In this document: one piece after another, positions 1-6,049 of the stretch
Layout of the letters: each line of letters opens with the position of its first letter
Numbering within the stretch: the stretch's first letter is position 1
Assembly (NCBI GenBank): GCA_013695505.1
Contig: JACDAH010000361.1
Coordinates: 1 to 6,527 of the forward strand
Direction of reading: 5' to 3'
Source of the DNA: Chloroflexota bacterium
Lineage (GTDB): Bacteria > Chloroflexota > Limnocylindria > Limnocylindrales > CSP1-4
Length of the DNA stretch: 6,527 nucleotides
Position numbers and translations under genes: made by a program
The notes under the pieces: model-generated
Seen by the model: the letters and a program-made list of their open reading frames with translations, nothing else
The model's database searches: none
Told to the model about the DNA's origin: nothing

Positions 1-1121
1 ACCAGGGCCAGATCGCGTACTCGTGGCAGACCGTCGCAGGCATCCCGAGCCTGGTCGTCGGTGGGCGGGCGGGCGGCACCGGCCCGGAGATCTACCTCGT
101 GCATGACGTCCGGCCGATCCAGCAGGCGCTCGAGCAGCTTCGCCTCGCGCTCGGGGTTGGAGCACTCGTCCTGACCCTGGTCGCGGTCGTCGTCGCGAGG
201 CTGGTCGCACGCGGAGTGCTCGCTCCGGTCGACGAGGCGAGCCGCGCCGCCGAGCGAATCGAGCGCGGCGACCTCTCCGCTCGCGTTCCGGTCACCTCGT
301 CGGACGAGTTCGGCATCTGGGCCGATCGGTTCAACCGGATGGCCGATTCACTCGAGGACACGATCCTCCGGCTCGAGGCCGCCCAGACCCAGAACCGCCG
401 GTTCGTTGCCGACGTCGCGCACGAGCTGCGGACGCCGGTCGCCGCGCTCGTGGCCGAGGCATCGCTGATGCGCGATCACCTTGAGGCCTTCCCGGCCGAG
501 GCGCGCCGGGCCGGCGAACTCGTCGTCCACGACATCGGGCGGCTGCGATCACTCGTCGAGGACCTGATGGAGCTGTCGCGCTTCGATGCCGCCGGCGAAG
601 AGGTCCGGGTCGCGCCGATCGACGTCGGTCGGCTGATCCGGGACACCGCCGCGGCCCGTCACCGGGACGCGGTCCTCGAGCTGCCGGACGATCGGGTCGT
701 CGTCGACACCGACCCGCGCCGGCTGGAACGGATCCTCGGCAACCTCCTCGACAACGCCCGTGAGCATGCCCCGGGCGCGCTGGTCGTGGTCCGGCTCCGT
801 GCCACGGCCGCGGAGATCGGGATCGCGGTCCTCGACCGTGGGCCAGGCGTGCCGGCCGATCGACTCGGGCGAATCTTCGAGCGGTTCTTCATGGCCGATC
901 CGAGCCGCCGTGGCGGCAGCGGGCTGGGGCTGGCGATCGCGGCCGAGAACGCGACCCTCCTGGGCGGCCGGCTTCAGGCGCACAACCGCGAGGGCGGCGG
1001 ACTGGAGATCGAGCTCAGCCTGCCCGTGACCCAACCGTTACCCCATGGCGATGAGCCGGCGATCCTCCGCGACGAGGCTGACGGTCGATCAACCCCCACC
1101 AGCTCGAGGGATCGACCGTGA
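1..1121 (+). CDS. HAMP-domain sensor histidine kinase, 5'-truncated by window edge
   Basis: This is a transmembrane two-component sensor kinase that autophosphorylates on histidine and passes the phosphate to a response regulator. The reading frame is open to the left edge (first full codon at 3), so the GTG at 99 is internal and the N-terminus is missing. Numbering visible residues from position 3: the tail of an extracytoplasmic sensor region (1-45), one transmembrane helix (about 46-69), a HAMP linker (about 70-122, with the DEFG and FNRM hallmarks), the H-box FVADVAHELRTP with phospho-acceptor H140, the N-box with N251 (NLLDNAREH), the G1 box DRGPGVP (D278, G280, G282) and the G2 box GSGLGLAIA (from S306/G307). 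All catalytic motifs are intact. The stop overlaps the start of the downstream GerMN lipoprotein gene by 4 nt (GTGA), so the two are translationally coupled. That context resembles MtrB-LpqB of Actinomycetota; orthology is inference. The partner response regulator is probably upstream, outside the window. Confidence 0.93.
   Translation, partial: QGQIAYSWQTVAGIPSLVVGGRAGGTGPEIYLVHDVRPIQQALEQLRLALGVGALVLTLVAVVVARLVARGVLAPVDEASRAAERIERGDLSARVPVTSSDEFGIWADRFNRMADSLEDTILRLEAAQTQNRRFVADVAHELRTPVAALVAEASLMRDHLEAFPAEARRAGELVVHDIGRLRSLVEDLMELSRFDAAGEEVRVAPIDVGRLIRDTAAARHRDAVLELPDDRVVVDTDPRRLERILGNLLDNAREHAPGALVVVRLRATAAEIGIAVLDRGPGVPADRLGRIFERFFMADPSRRGGSGLGLAIAAENATLLGGRLQAHNREGGGLEIELSLPVTQPLPHGDEPAILRDEADGRSTPTSSRDRP
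1106..1110 (+). promoter_or_regulatory. Shine-Dalgarno of the GerMN lipoprotein gene
   Basis: GAGGG lies inside the last codons of the kinase gene, 7 nt before a GTG at 1118. It supports that GTG as the true start of the lipoprotein, which then begins with a clean lipoprotein signal peptide. Confidence 0.6.
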
Positions 1122-2107
1122 ACGACCATCGCCGCATCCCGTCCATCGCCATCCTGCTTGCCACCGCAGCGATCGTCGTCGCCTGTGGCGGCGCCAGTGG
1201 ACCGCTCGGGCCCGTGCCGACCGGGTCCGCCTCGCCAGAGGCCTCGGTCGACCAGGGCAGCCCGGACATCACCCCGCTCCCGTCCGACGAGCCGACGACC
1301 GGCCCATCCGATGAGCCCATCGCCTCGCCCGCCCCCGGCAATAGCACCGGACCGTCGAGCGCCCCGGCGGGGACCACGATCGTCCGAGCCTACATGTGGC
1401 TCGGCGGCCTGCCCGGCAGCGACGGCCTCGTCGCCGTCCTGCGCGAGGTCCCCGGTACGAAGTCCGTCGCCACCGCCGCCGTCAATGCGCTCCTCGCGGG
1501 ACCGACCAGCGGAGAGAAGGGGCGCTCGATCACCAGCGCCGTCCCGGCCGGATCGCGGCTCCTCGGCCTCACGATCGAGGGCGGTGTCGCGACCGTCGAC
1601 CTGTCGAGCGAGTTCGAGACCGGCGGCGGCAGCGCGGCCGTCCTGACCCGCCTCGGCCAGCTCGTATACACCCTGACCCAGTTCCCCGGGGTGAAGTCGG
1701 TCGTCCTCCAGATCGAGGGCGTCACCAGCACCACGTTCAGCAGCGAGGGCGTCGTCCTCGACAAGCCGGCGACCCGCGCCGACTACGTCTCGCTGCTGCC
1801 CGACATCTGGGTCGATCGGCCCGCGTTCAACGCCGCGATCGGCAACCCTGCCCACGTCACCGGCAACGCCGATGTGTTCGAGGCCACCTTCCGGATCAAG
1901 ATCCTCGACGGCAGCGGCACGACCGTCGCCGACCAGCAGGTCATGGCGACCTGCGGAAGCGGCTGCCGGGGAACGTTCGACGTGACGATCCCGTACAGGA
2001 TTGGCAAGGCCCAGTACGGAATCCTGCGGGCGTACAACCTGTCGGCCAAGGACGGCACGCCCGAGTCGATCCGCGACTACCGGGTCTGGCTCACGCCGAA
2101 GGGCTGA
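1118..2107 (+). CDS. Secreted lipoprotein with GerMN and Gmad2 domains (LpqB-like position)
   Basis: This 329-residue exported lipoprotein has a start (GTG 1118) fixed by its signal peptide. Two arginines (R5, R6) are followed by a hydrophobic stretch (about 7-22) and a lipobox VVAC, with C23 as the lipidated residue. A Pro/Ser/Asp-rich flexible linker (about 25-85) tethers the globular part to the membrane. Residues about 86-220 match the GerMN domain, known from sporulation GerM and actinobacterial LpqB, with the pattern AVNALLAGPTSGE followed by alternating strands such as GVATVDLSSEF. Residues about 231-329 match a Gmad2 immunoglobulin-like domain, ending in the typical RDYRVWLTPKG strand. 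C279 and C283 (TCGSGC) could form a small disulfide outside the cell. The gene overlaps the upstream kinase by 4 nt, so the product may modulate that kinase's sensor region, as LpqB does with MtrB. LpqB itself carries a different C-terminal domain, so this is an analogue rather than a certain orthologue. Domain assignments are from memory of family patterns. Confidence 0.88.
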   Translation: MNDHRRIPSIAILLATAAIVVACGGASGPLGPVPTGSASPEASVDQGSPDITPLPSDEPTTGPSDEPIASPAPGNSTGPSSAPAGTTIVRAYMWLGGLPGSDGLVAVLREVPGTKSVATAAVNALLAGPTSGEKGRSITSAVPAGSRLLGLTIEGGVATVDLSSEFETGGGSAAVLTRLGQLVYTLTQFPGVKSVVLQIEGVTSTTFSSEGVVLDKPATRADYVSLLPDIWVDRPAFNAAIGNPAHVTGNADVFEATFRIKILDGSGTTVADQQVMATCGSGCRGTFDVTIPYRIGKAQYGILRAYNLSAKDGTPESIRDYRVWLTPKG

Positions 2108-2129
2108 CCCGCCCCCCTCAACCGAGATC

Positions 2130-2160
2130 TCGATGCCCCGGCGGCCCGCCGGGGCATCGG
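2130..2160. terminator. GC-rich hairpin between convergent genes, probable bidirectional terminator
   Basis: A perfect 13-bp inverted repeat has arms 2131-2143 and 2147-2159 and a 3-nt GCC loop; a T-G wobble extends it to 2130/2160. It starts 22 nt after the lipoprotein stop and lies about 52 nt beyond the stop of the convergent DUF47 gene. No T-tract follows on either strand, so it is either an atypical intrinsic terminator, as is common in very GC-rich genomes, or an RNA 3'-end stabilising structure. Confidence 0.65.
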
Positions 2161-2212
2161 CCTGTCCGGCGCCCTCGAGGCCCAGATGCCGGGGGCTGGG
2201 GGTGCGATGAAA

Positions 2213-2830
2213 TCAGGCGTGCTTGATCGTGATCCGCTCGATGATGTTGGCGACGTCCTCGGCCTTGTCGATCGTCTCCTCGAGGATCCCGTAGATCTCC
2301 TTCCACTTCACGAGATTGATCGGGTCCTTCTCGTCGTGAAAGAGGCCGGCGATGGCGGCCCGGACGATCCGGTCGCCCTCGTTCTCGAGGCGATGGACCT
2401 CGATCCAGTAGCGATCGAGGCCCTTGAAGCCCTGGAGATGGGCGAGCGCGTCATGGAGCAGTTCGACCTGCTTGACGATGATCCCGGCCTGCTCGACCGC
2501 GGTCGCGGTCGGCGCCTCGACGCGGTAGAGAACGAAGGTGTCGGCTGCCTCCTCGATGAAATCGAGGACGTCGTCGAGGCCGCTGATCAGGGCGTAGATG
2601 TCCTCGCGGTCGAACGGCGTGACGAACGTCGCCTCGAGCCGATGACCGATGTCGTGGCTGATCTCGTCGCCGCGATGCTCGGTGGCGCGGATCTCGGCGG
2701 CCCGCGCCTCCGGCTGGTCGTACGTCCGGACCATCGCCTCGAGCTGGCGGGCGCCGCCCAGGACGTTCGCGGCGTCCTCCACGAAGAGATCGAAGAACCG
2801 CTCGTCGCGGGGGATCAGGCGAAGACGCAA
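2213..2830 (-). CDS. DUF47 / PhoU-like family protein (putative phosphate-transport accessory)
   Basis: This 205-residue all-helical cytoplasmic protein belongs to the DUF47 (PhoU-related) family, typically about 205-215 residues and often encoded beside Pit-type phosphate transporters. The start is a TTG at 2830-2828, preceded by AGGAGG with 5-nt spacing. It gives the family-typical N-terminus MRLRLIPRDERFFDLF; no ATG or GTG lies nearby in frame. Two PhoU-like metal-binding repeats are visible: E51-x3-D55 with the segment D86-D97 (DDVLDFIEEAAD) in the first half, and E149-x3-D153 with E184/D188/D192 (LEETIDKAEDVANIIE) in the second. TPFDREDI (71-78) is a family signature. No transporter gene is adjacent here. 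Instead the gene is divergent from a PAS histidine kinase, recalling the divergent phoU / phoR-phoP layout of Streptomyces. A role in controlling phosphate uptake or signalling is inferred from family and context. Confidence 0.92.
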   Translation of the reverse strand: MRLRLIPRDERFFDLFVEDAANVLGGARQLEAMVRTYDQPEARAAEIRATEHRGDEISHDIGHRLEATFVTPFDREDIYALISGLDDVLDFIEEAADTFVLYRVEAPTATAVEQAGIIVKQVELLHDALAHLQGFKGLDRYWIEVHRLENEGDRIVRAAIAGLFHDEKDPINLVKWKEIYGILEETIDKAEDVANIIERITIKHA

Positions 2831-2835
2831 GGGGT

Positions 2836-2841
2836 CCTCCT
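2836..2841 (-). promoter_or_regulatory. Shine-Dalgarno that fixes a TTG start
   Basis: On the minus strand AGGAGG is followed by ACCCC and then TTG. This near-perfect ribosome binding site at ideal spacing is the main evidence for the rare TTG start of the DUF47 gene. The two ATGs slightly upstream (starting at 2853 and 2856) are both out of frame. Confidence 0.75.
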
Positions 2842-2847
2842 GGACGG

Positions 2848-2860
2848 GCGCATCATGCGC
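2848..2860. promoter_or_regulatory. Palindrome GCGCATCATGCGC, candidate operator or leader hairpin
   Basis: Two perfect 6-bp arms (GCGCAT / ATGCGC) flank a single central base. The element lies 6 bp upstream of the DUF47 ribosome binding site, on the leader side of that gene. It could be a dimeric regulator site controlling DUF47, but a chance palindrome in GC-rich DNA is possible. Confidence 0.25.
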
Positions 2861-2965
2861 GCTGGGGCGCGGGTCGCTGGTGCGTGCTCGAATCGCGCAG
2901 GCTGGCAGCCGGACGGCGGCGTTCGCCATGACCGGCGGGCTCAGGGTACCCGACCGGCCGAAGCC

Positions 2966-2976
2966 TGTGCGATGCT
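2966..2976 (+). promoter_or_regulatory. Possible extended -10 of the PAS kinase gene (leaderless start)
   Basis: TGTGCGATGCT contains TG-N-GATGCT, an extended -10-like element ending 8 nt before the kinase ATG. There is no Shine-Dalgarno before that ATG, so transcription may begin at or next to the start codon. The match to a sigma-70-type consensus is weak and no -35 box is clear. Confidence 0.2.
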
Positions 2977-2984
2977 CGCGCCCG

Positions 2985-4397
2985 ATGGACTGGATCCTCA
3001 TTTCCTTCGTCGGGCTGCTGGCCGTCGCGCTTGCGATCGCGATCGGGATCGCGCTCGACCGCGATCGCACCCTCGGGGACACCCGCGCGGCGATCGCCCG
3101 GAGCAGCCTCGGTCTCGATCCGGTCGCGGCCCGCTCGGGCGGTGGCCGGCCGCGACCGCGCCCCGAGGCCGAGCGGCTGGCGATGGATGCCGACATCGAC
3201 CCGTCCGTCGACCTGCCGACGCTCGTCCGGCGCCTCAGTGACCGTCTCGACGGCGCGGAGTTCGAGCTCGACCAGCAGGTCCGCAACGCGTCGTACCTGG
3301 CCGACCTGATGGGCGTCGGCATCGTCCGTCTCGACGAGCACGGGATCGTCGAGCTGGCGAACGCGGCCGCCCACATCCTGTTGCGCCGGCCGGCTGGATC
3401 CCTGCGCGGCCGGACGGTGATCGAGACGTTCGTGGACGGCCGGGTCGAAGAGGTCATCGACACGGCGAGGGCCGCGGGTGCGGGCTCGGGCGAGTTCCGC
3501 CTGAGCGGCGCCGAGGGCCCGATCGTCATCGTCCGGGCCCGGCGGTCGCCGGTCAGCGGGATGTGGATCGTCCTCGAAGACGTATCGGAGCTGCGCCGCC
3601 TGCAGCAGATCCGGACGGAGTTCGTCGACAACCTGTCCCACGAGCTTCGGACGCCGCTCTCGACGGTCAGCCTCCTGGCCGAGACGCTCGCTCGCGACGC
3701 GGTGGCGGCGGGCGACGGCGTGCCGCCGCGGATGCGCGACCGGATCGACAAGATCGAGGTCGAGACCGGCCACCTCGTTCAGATGGTCAATGAGCTGCTC
3801 GATCTCGCCCGGATCGAGGGTGGTGGCCCGCTCGTCCTGCTTGATGACGTCGATCTCGGTCGGGTGGCAGTCGATGCCGCGGAGCGGCTGCGCCTGTTCG
3901 CCGACCGCCAGCACCTGCGGCTCGTCGTCGACGTGCCGACCGAGCTGCCGCCGGTCCGCGGCGATGAATCGCGGCTCGGCCAGGTCGTCGTGAATCTCGT
4001 CCACAACGCGCTGAAGTTCGGGCGGAAGGAGGACCGCGACGAACGGAGCGAGGTCGGTGACGCCGACGCTCGCCCCCGATCCGTCGAGGAATCGGAGGGG
4101 CTGGATCCGCCGGAGGTTCGGGTCGCCGTCCGGGCGGGGGACGGCTCGGTGGTCCTGACGGTGGAGGATCACGGCGTCGGGATCCCGGCCGCCGACCAGG
4201 GCCGGATCTTCGAGCGCTTCTACAAGGTCGATCGCGTCCGGGTCCGCGGCGGCGGGACCGGTCTGGGCCTGTCGATCGCGCGCCACGTCATCGAGCAGCA
4301 CGGCGGCAGGATCGGGGTCCAGTCGACCGAGGGCCGGGGATCGACGTTTCGGGTGGAGCTGCCAGCAGCCGGATCGGGGGGCACCACCGAGGCCTGA
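2985..4397 (+). CDS. Membrane-anchored PAS sensor histidine kinase, PhoR/SenX3-like
   Basis: This complete 470-residue histidine kinase is read from the ATG at 2985, which gives MDWILISF and an N-terminal membrane helix (3-24). No ribosome binding site precedes it. There is essentially no extracytoplasmic sensor: the helix is followed by a charged linker (25-103), a PAS domain (about 104-205) and the kinase core. The H-box is FVDNLSHELRTPL with H219, the N-box has N341 (NLVHNALKFG), G1 is D395-H-G-V-G and G2 is GGGTGLGLSIA (422-432). Single helix plus cytoplasmic PAS is the architecture of SenX3 and similar to PhoR, which sense phosphate status through transporter/PhoU partners. The divergent DUF47 gene supports a phosphate role, but substrate and regulon are inference. 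An unusual hydrophilic insertion (about 347-376) separates the N-box from the next strand. No response regulator follows; the next gene, 79 nt downstream, is a hydrolase, so the kinase is an orphan in this window. Confidence 0.92.
   Translation: MDWILISFVGLLAVALAIAIGIALDRDRTLGDTRAAIARSSLGLDPVAARSGGGRPRPRPEAERLAMDADIDPSVDLPTLVRRLSDRLDGAEFELDQQVRNASYLADLMGVGIVRLDEHGIVELANAAAHILLRRPAGSLRGRTVIETFVDGRVEEVIDTARAAGAGSGEFRLSGAEGPIVIVRARRSPVSGMWIVLEDVSELRRLQQIRTEFVDNLSHELRTPLSTVSLLAETLARDAVAAGDGVPPRMRDRIDKIEVETGHLVQMVNELLDLARIEGGGPLVLLDDVDLGRVAVDAAERLRLFADRQHLRLVVDVPTELPPVRGDESRLGQVVVNLVHNALKFGRKEDRDERSEVGDADARPRSVEESEGLDPPEVRVAVRAGDGSVVLTVEDHGVGIPAADQGRIFERFYKVDRVRVRGGGTGLGLSIARHVIEQHGGRIGVQSTEGRGSTFRVELPAAGSGGTTEA
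3033..3097. repeat. Cluster of three GCGATCGC octamers
   Basis: GCGATCGC occurs at 3033-3040, 3061-3068 and 3090-3097, with a further CGATCG at 3040-3045, all inside the 5' part of the PAS kinase gene. The octamer is identical to the cyanobacterial HIP1 word. Another copy lies at 933-940. It may simply reflect codon preference for Ala/Ile/Asp/Arg. Confidence 0.5.
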
Positions 4398-4476
4398 CGC
4401 CGTCCGTGCTGGCGCTCAGCCGCGCGCACGCGAGACCGAATGTCCTCGGCGCCGTCGGAACAGTCACACTGCGGGG

Positions 4477-5223
4477 ATGGACAGCATCCACGTGGCGACC
4501 CTGAACATCCGCAACCTCGCCGATCGGTGGGACGAGCGCCTGCCCCTGATCCTGGCCGACATGGCCGCACTCCAGCCCGACATCCTCGGTCTCCAGGAGG
4601 TTGTCTACGTGCTCCAGCAGGATCGACTCATCGGGGCCGCGGGGGTCGGCCGCTACGAGTCGACGCGGGGCTGGGCCGGCCGTCCGGAGTACGGCAATGC
4701 GATGCTCGTCCGGGAGCCGCTGACCGCCGCCGATTCGGAGCGGCTGGACCTCGGCCTGACCCGATCGGCGATCCGGACTCGGCTGGTCCTGCCCGGCGGG
4801 GCGAGCGTCGTTGCGGCTGTCACCCACCTCCACCACGTCAGCGAGGACGAGGCCGCCCGCGACGATCAGGCGCGGCTCCTGATCGACTGGCTGGCCGACG
4901 CCCCGATCGCCGACGGCCAGGTCGTCCTCGGCGACTTCAACGCCGAGCCGGACGAGCCGGCCTACGCCCGGATGGAGGCCGCCGGCTACCGCTCCGCTCA
5001 TCTCGAGGCCAACCGGGCCGAGCCCGACGTGACGTGGCCGTCGGGGCTCGTCGCGCCGGCAATCGACACCGACGGGTTGCCGGGATGCCTCGACTACATC
5101 TGGGTCCGCGGCTCGATCGTGGTCGACGCTTGCCGGCTCGTCTTCGACCGCCCGGCGGTCGGCGATCCGGGACTGTACCCGTCGGATCATCTCGGCCTCG
5201 CGGCACGCCTCGTCGTCGGCTGA
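4477..5223 (+). CDS. Endonuclease/exonuclease/phosphatase (EEP) family hydrolase
   Basis: This 248-residue protein has the DNase I-like EEP fold, a metal-dependent phosphodiesterase/phosphatase superfamily that includes nucleases, sphingomyelinases and inositol phosphatases. All core motifs are present: N10 in LNIRNL, E41 in LQEV (metal ligand), H117 in THLHH, D153 and N155 in GDFNAEPD, D206 in LDYIWV, and the terminal catalytic D237-H238 in YPSDHLGL. There is no signal peptide or membrane segment, so the enzyme is probably cytoplasmic. The ATG at 4477 is preceded only by GCGGGG, with CACACT before it, which may mean a leaderless transcript. The stop is 1 nt from the GTG of the GDPD gene, so the two are very likely one operon. 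The substrate cannot be read from the sequence; a phosphodiester in lipid or nucleic acid is the safest statement. Confidence 0.9.
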   Translation: MDSIHVATLNIRNLADRWDERLPLILADMAALQPDILGLQEVVYVLQQDRLIGAAGVGRYESTRGWAGRPEYGNAMLVREPLTAADSERLDLGLTRSAIRTRLVLPGGASVVAAVTHLHHVSEDEAARDDQARLLIDWLADAPIADGQVVLGDFNAEPDEPAYARMEAAGYRSAHLEANRAEPDVTWPSGLVAPAIDTDGLPGCLDYIWVRGSIVVDACRLVFDRPAVGDPGLYPSDHLGLAARLVVG

Positions 5224-5224
5224 G

Positions 5225-5917
5225 GTGGTCGGTTCCGGGACGTCCGGCGATGGGAAGCCTCGCGCCCTGCGACTGGCCCATCGCGGCGACTGGCGGCGGG
5301 CGACCGAGAACACGCTGTCGGCGTTCCTTGCCGCGCTCGCGCTCCCGGGCTGCGATGGCCTGGAGCTGGACGTCCGGTCGGCGCTTGGCGGCGTGGCGGT
5401 GTGCTACCACGATGAAACGCTCGAGCGGGTCCATGGGATCAAGCGGGCCGTGAACGAGATGACGGCGGACGAGCTGGAGTCGCTCGGGGTTCCGACCCTC
5501 GAGGCGGTGCTCGCGACGATTCCGCGCCGCGCGTTCCTGGACGTCGAGCTCAAGAGCGACCCGGGGCGCGGCGCTTTCGAGAGTCTCGTCGCCGGACGGG
5601 GGCCCGGTCTCGAGCGGGCCGTCGTGTCGTCCTTCGAGCCGGCCACGCTCGAGCAGGTCGGGGGCTGGGCGTCGCCCTGGCCCCGCTGGCTCAACGCCCA
5701 GGACGCCGAGCCGGCCACGATCGCCACCGCGCTGGAGCTCGGTTGCCGAGGCGTGTCCGTCGACTGGCAGGCGCTCGATCCGGCGGCGATGGCCCGAGCC
5801 CGCGCGGCCAAGCTCGACGTGGCGGCCTGGACCGTCCGCCGCCGCCCGACCTATGCCCGTCTGGAGCGAATCGGCGTGCAGGCAATCTGCGCGGAGGCCG
5901 CCGCCCTCGACGGCTGA
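5225..5917 (+). CDS. Glycerophosphodiester phosphodiesterase (GDPD) family protein
   Basis: This 230-residue TIM-barrel phosphodiesterase of the GDPD family typically hydrolyses glycerophosphodiesters to sn-glycerol 3-phosphate and an alcohol. Its motifs are in order: H19-R-G and E28-N-T near the N-terminus, metal ligands E47 and D49 in LELDV, catalytic H62 in YHDETLERV, E108 and K110 in LDVELK, SSF before the fifth strand, and WTV near the end. The usual C-terminal I-x-T-D-x-P signature is replaced by AICAEAAAL, a small deviation away from the active-site residues. GTG at 5225, 1 nt after the EEP stop, is the only start available before the HRG motif; the alternative ATG at 5250 is out of frame. 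No signal peptide is seen, so an intracellular role in phospholipid turnover or phosphate recovery is likely (inference). Confidence 0.92.
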   Translation: MVGSGTSGDGKPRALRLAHRGDWRRATENTLSAFLAALALPGCDGLELDVRSALGGVAVCYHDETLERVHGIKRAVNEMTADELESLGVPTLEAVLATIPRRAFLDVELKSDPGRGAFESLVAGRGPGLERAVVSSFEPATLEQVGGWASPWPRWLNAQDAEPATIATALELGCRGVSVDWQALDPAAMARARAAKLDVAAWTVRRRPTYARLERIGVQAICAEAAALDG

Positions 5918-5938
5918 AGGCCGGCCGGATCTCGGCCT
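5918..5938. terminator. Weak hairpin directly after the GDPD stop
   Basis: AGGCCG (5918-5923) pairs with CGGCCT (5933-5938) around a 9-nt loop, immediately after the GDPD stop codon. There is no T-tract. It is a candidate 3'-end structure only. A second small hairpin (GCGCAG, CCG loop, CTGCGC; 5959-5973) lies further into the same 132-bp convergent spacer, in which no gene or RNA was recognised. Confidence 0.25.
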
Positions 5939-6049
5939 CGATCGATTCGATGCGCCAAGCGCAGCCGCTGCGCGAGGGTCAGATGCGGGCCAGACGGGCT
6001 CCGTCGTGACCGGCGACCCAGGCTGAGAGTATCTCGAGGCTGTACGAAA

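Larger units (their letters stand above)
2831..2984. other. Divergent intergenic control region
   Basis: This 154-bp spacer separates the DUF47 gene (-) from the PAS kinase (+) and must hold the promoters of both unless the kinase is transcribed by readthrough. Visible elements are the palindrome at 2848-2860, a perfect 8-bp palindrome GGGTACCC at 2944-2951, and on the minus strand a TACCCT (2948-2943) resembling a TANNNT -10 box. No convincing PHO-box direct repeats were found. Promoter assignments are tentative. Confidence 0.4.

Noticed and set aside
99..1121. GTG at 99 as the start of the first kinase
   Set aside because: The frame is open to position 3 and encodes a plausible sensor-domain end before the membrane helix. 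Starting at 99 would leave only a few residues outside the membrane.
2186..3241. Plus-strand open frame opposite the DUF47 gene, rich in Asp, Val, Leu and Glu
   Set aside because: It mirrors the helical acidic DUF47 protein and continues into Arg-rich nonsense through the spacer and the kinase start. The minus-strand product matches a known family end to end.
2831..3751. In-frame upstream extension of the DUF47 reading frame to about 512 residues on the minus strand
   Set aside because: The added part is Arg/Ser-rich, antisense to the PAS kinase and without family resemblance. The TTG at 2830 with AGGAGG gives the family-typical N-terminus.
2853..4301. Long minus-strand open frame opposite the PAS kinase
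   Set aside because: It is a GC-driven shadow of the kinase gene: composition is dominated by Arg, Asp, Pro and Ala, no domain is recognisable, and the plus-strand product has every kinase motif.
4288..5313. Minus-strand open frame opposite the EEP gene
   Set aside because: It is antisense to a gene with a complete set of EEP catalytic motifs; the translation is low-complexity and unrecognisable.
5918..6049. Possible small RNA or small gene in the convergent spacer
   Set aside because: Only two short hairpins are visible, with no ribosome binding site, no tRNA-like cloverleaf and no supported open frame.
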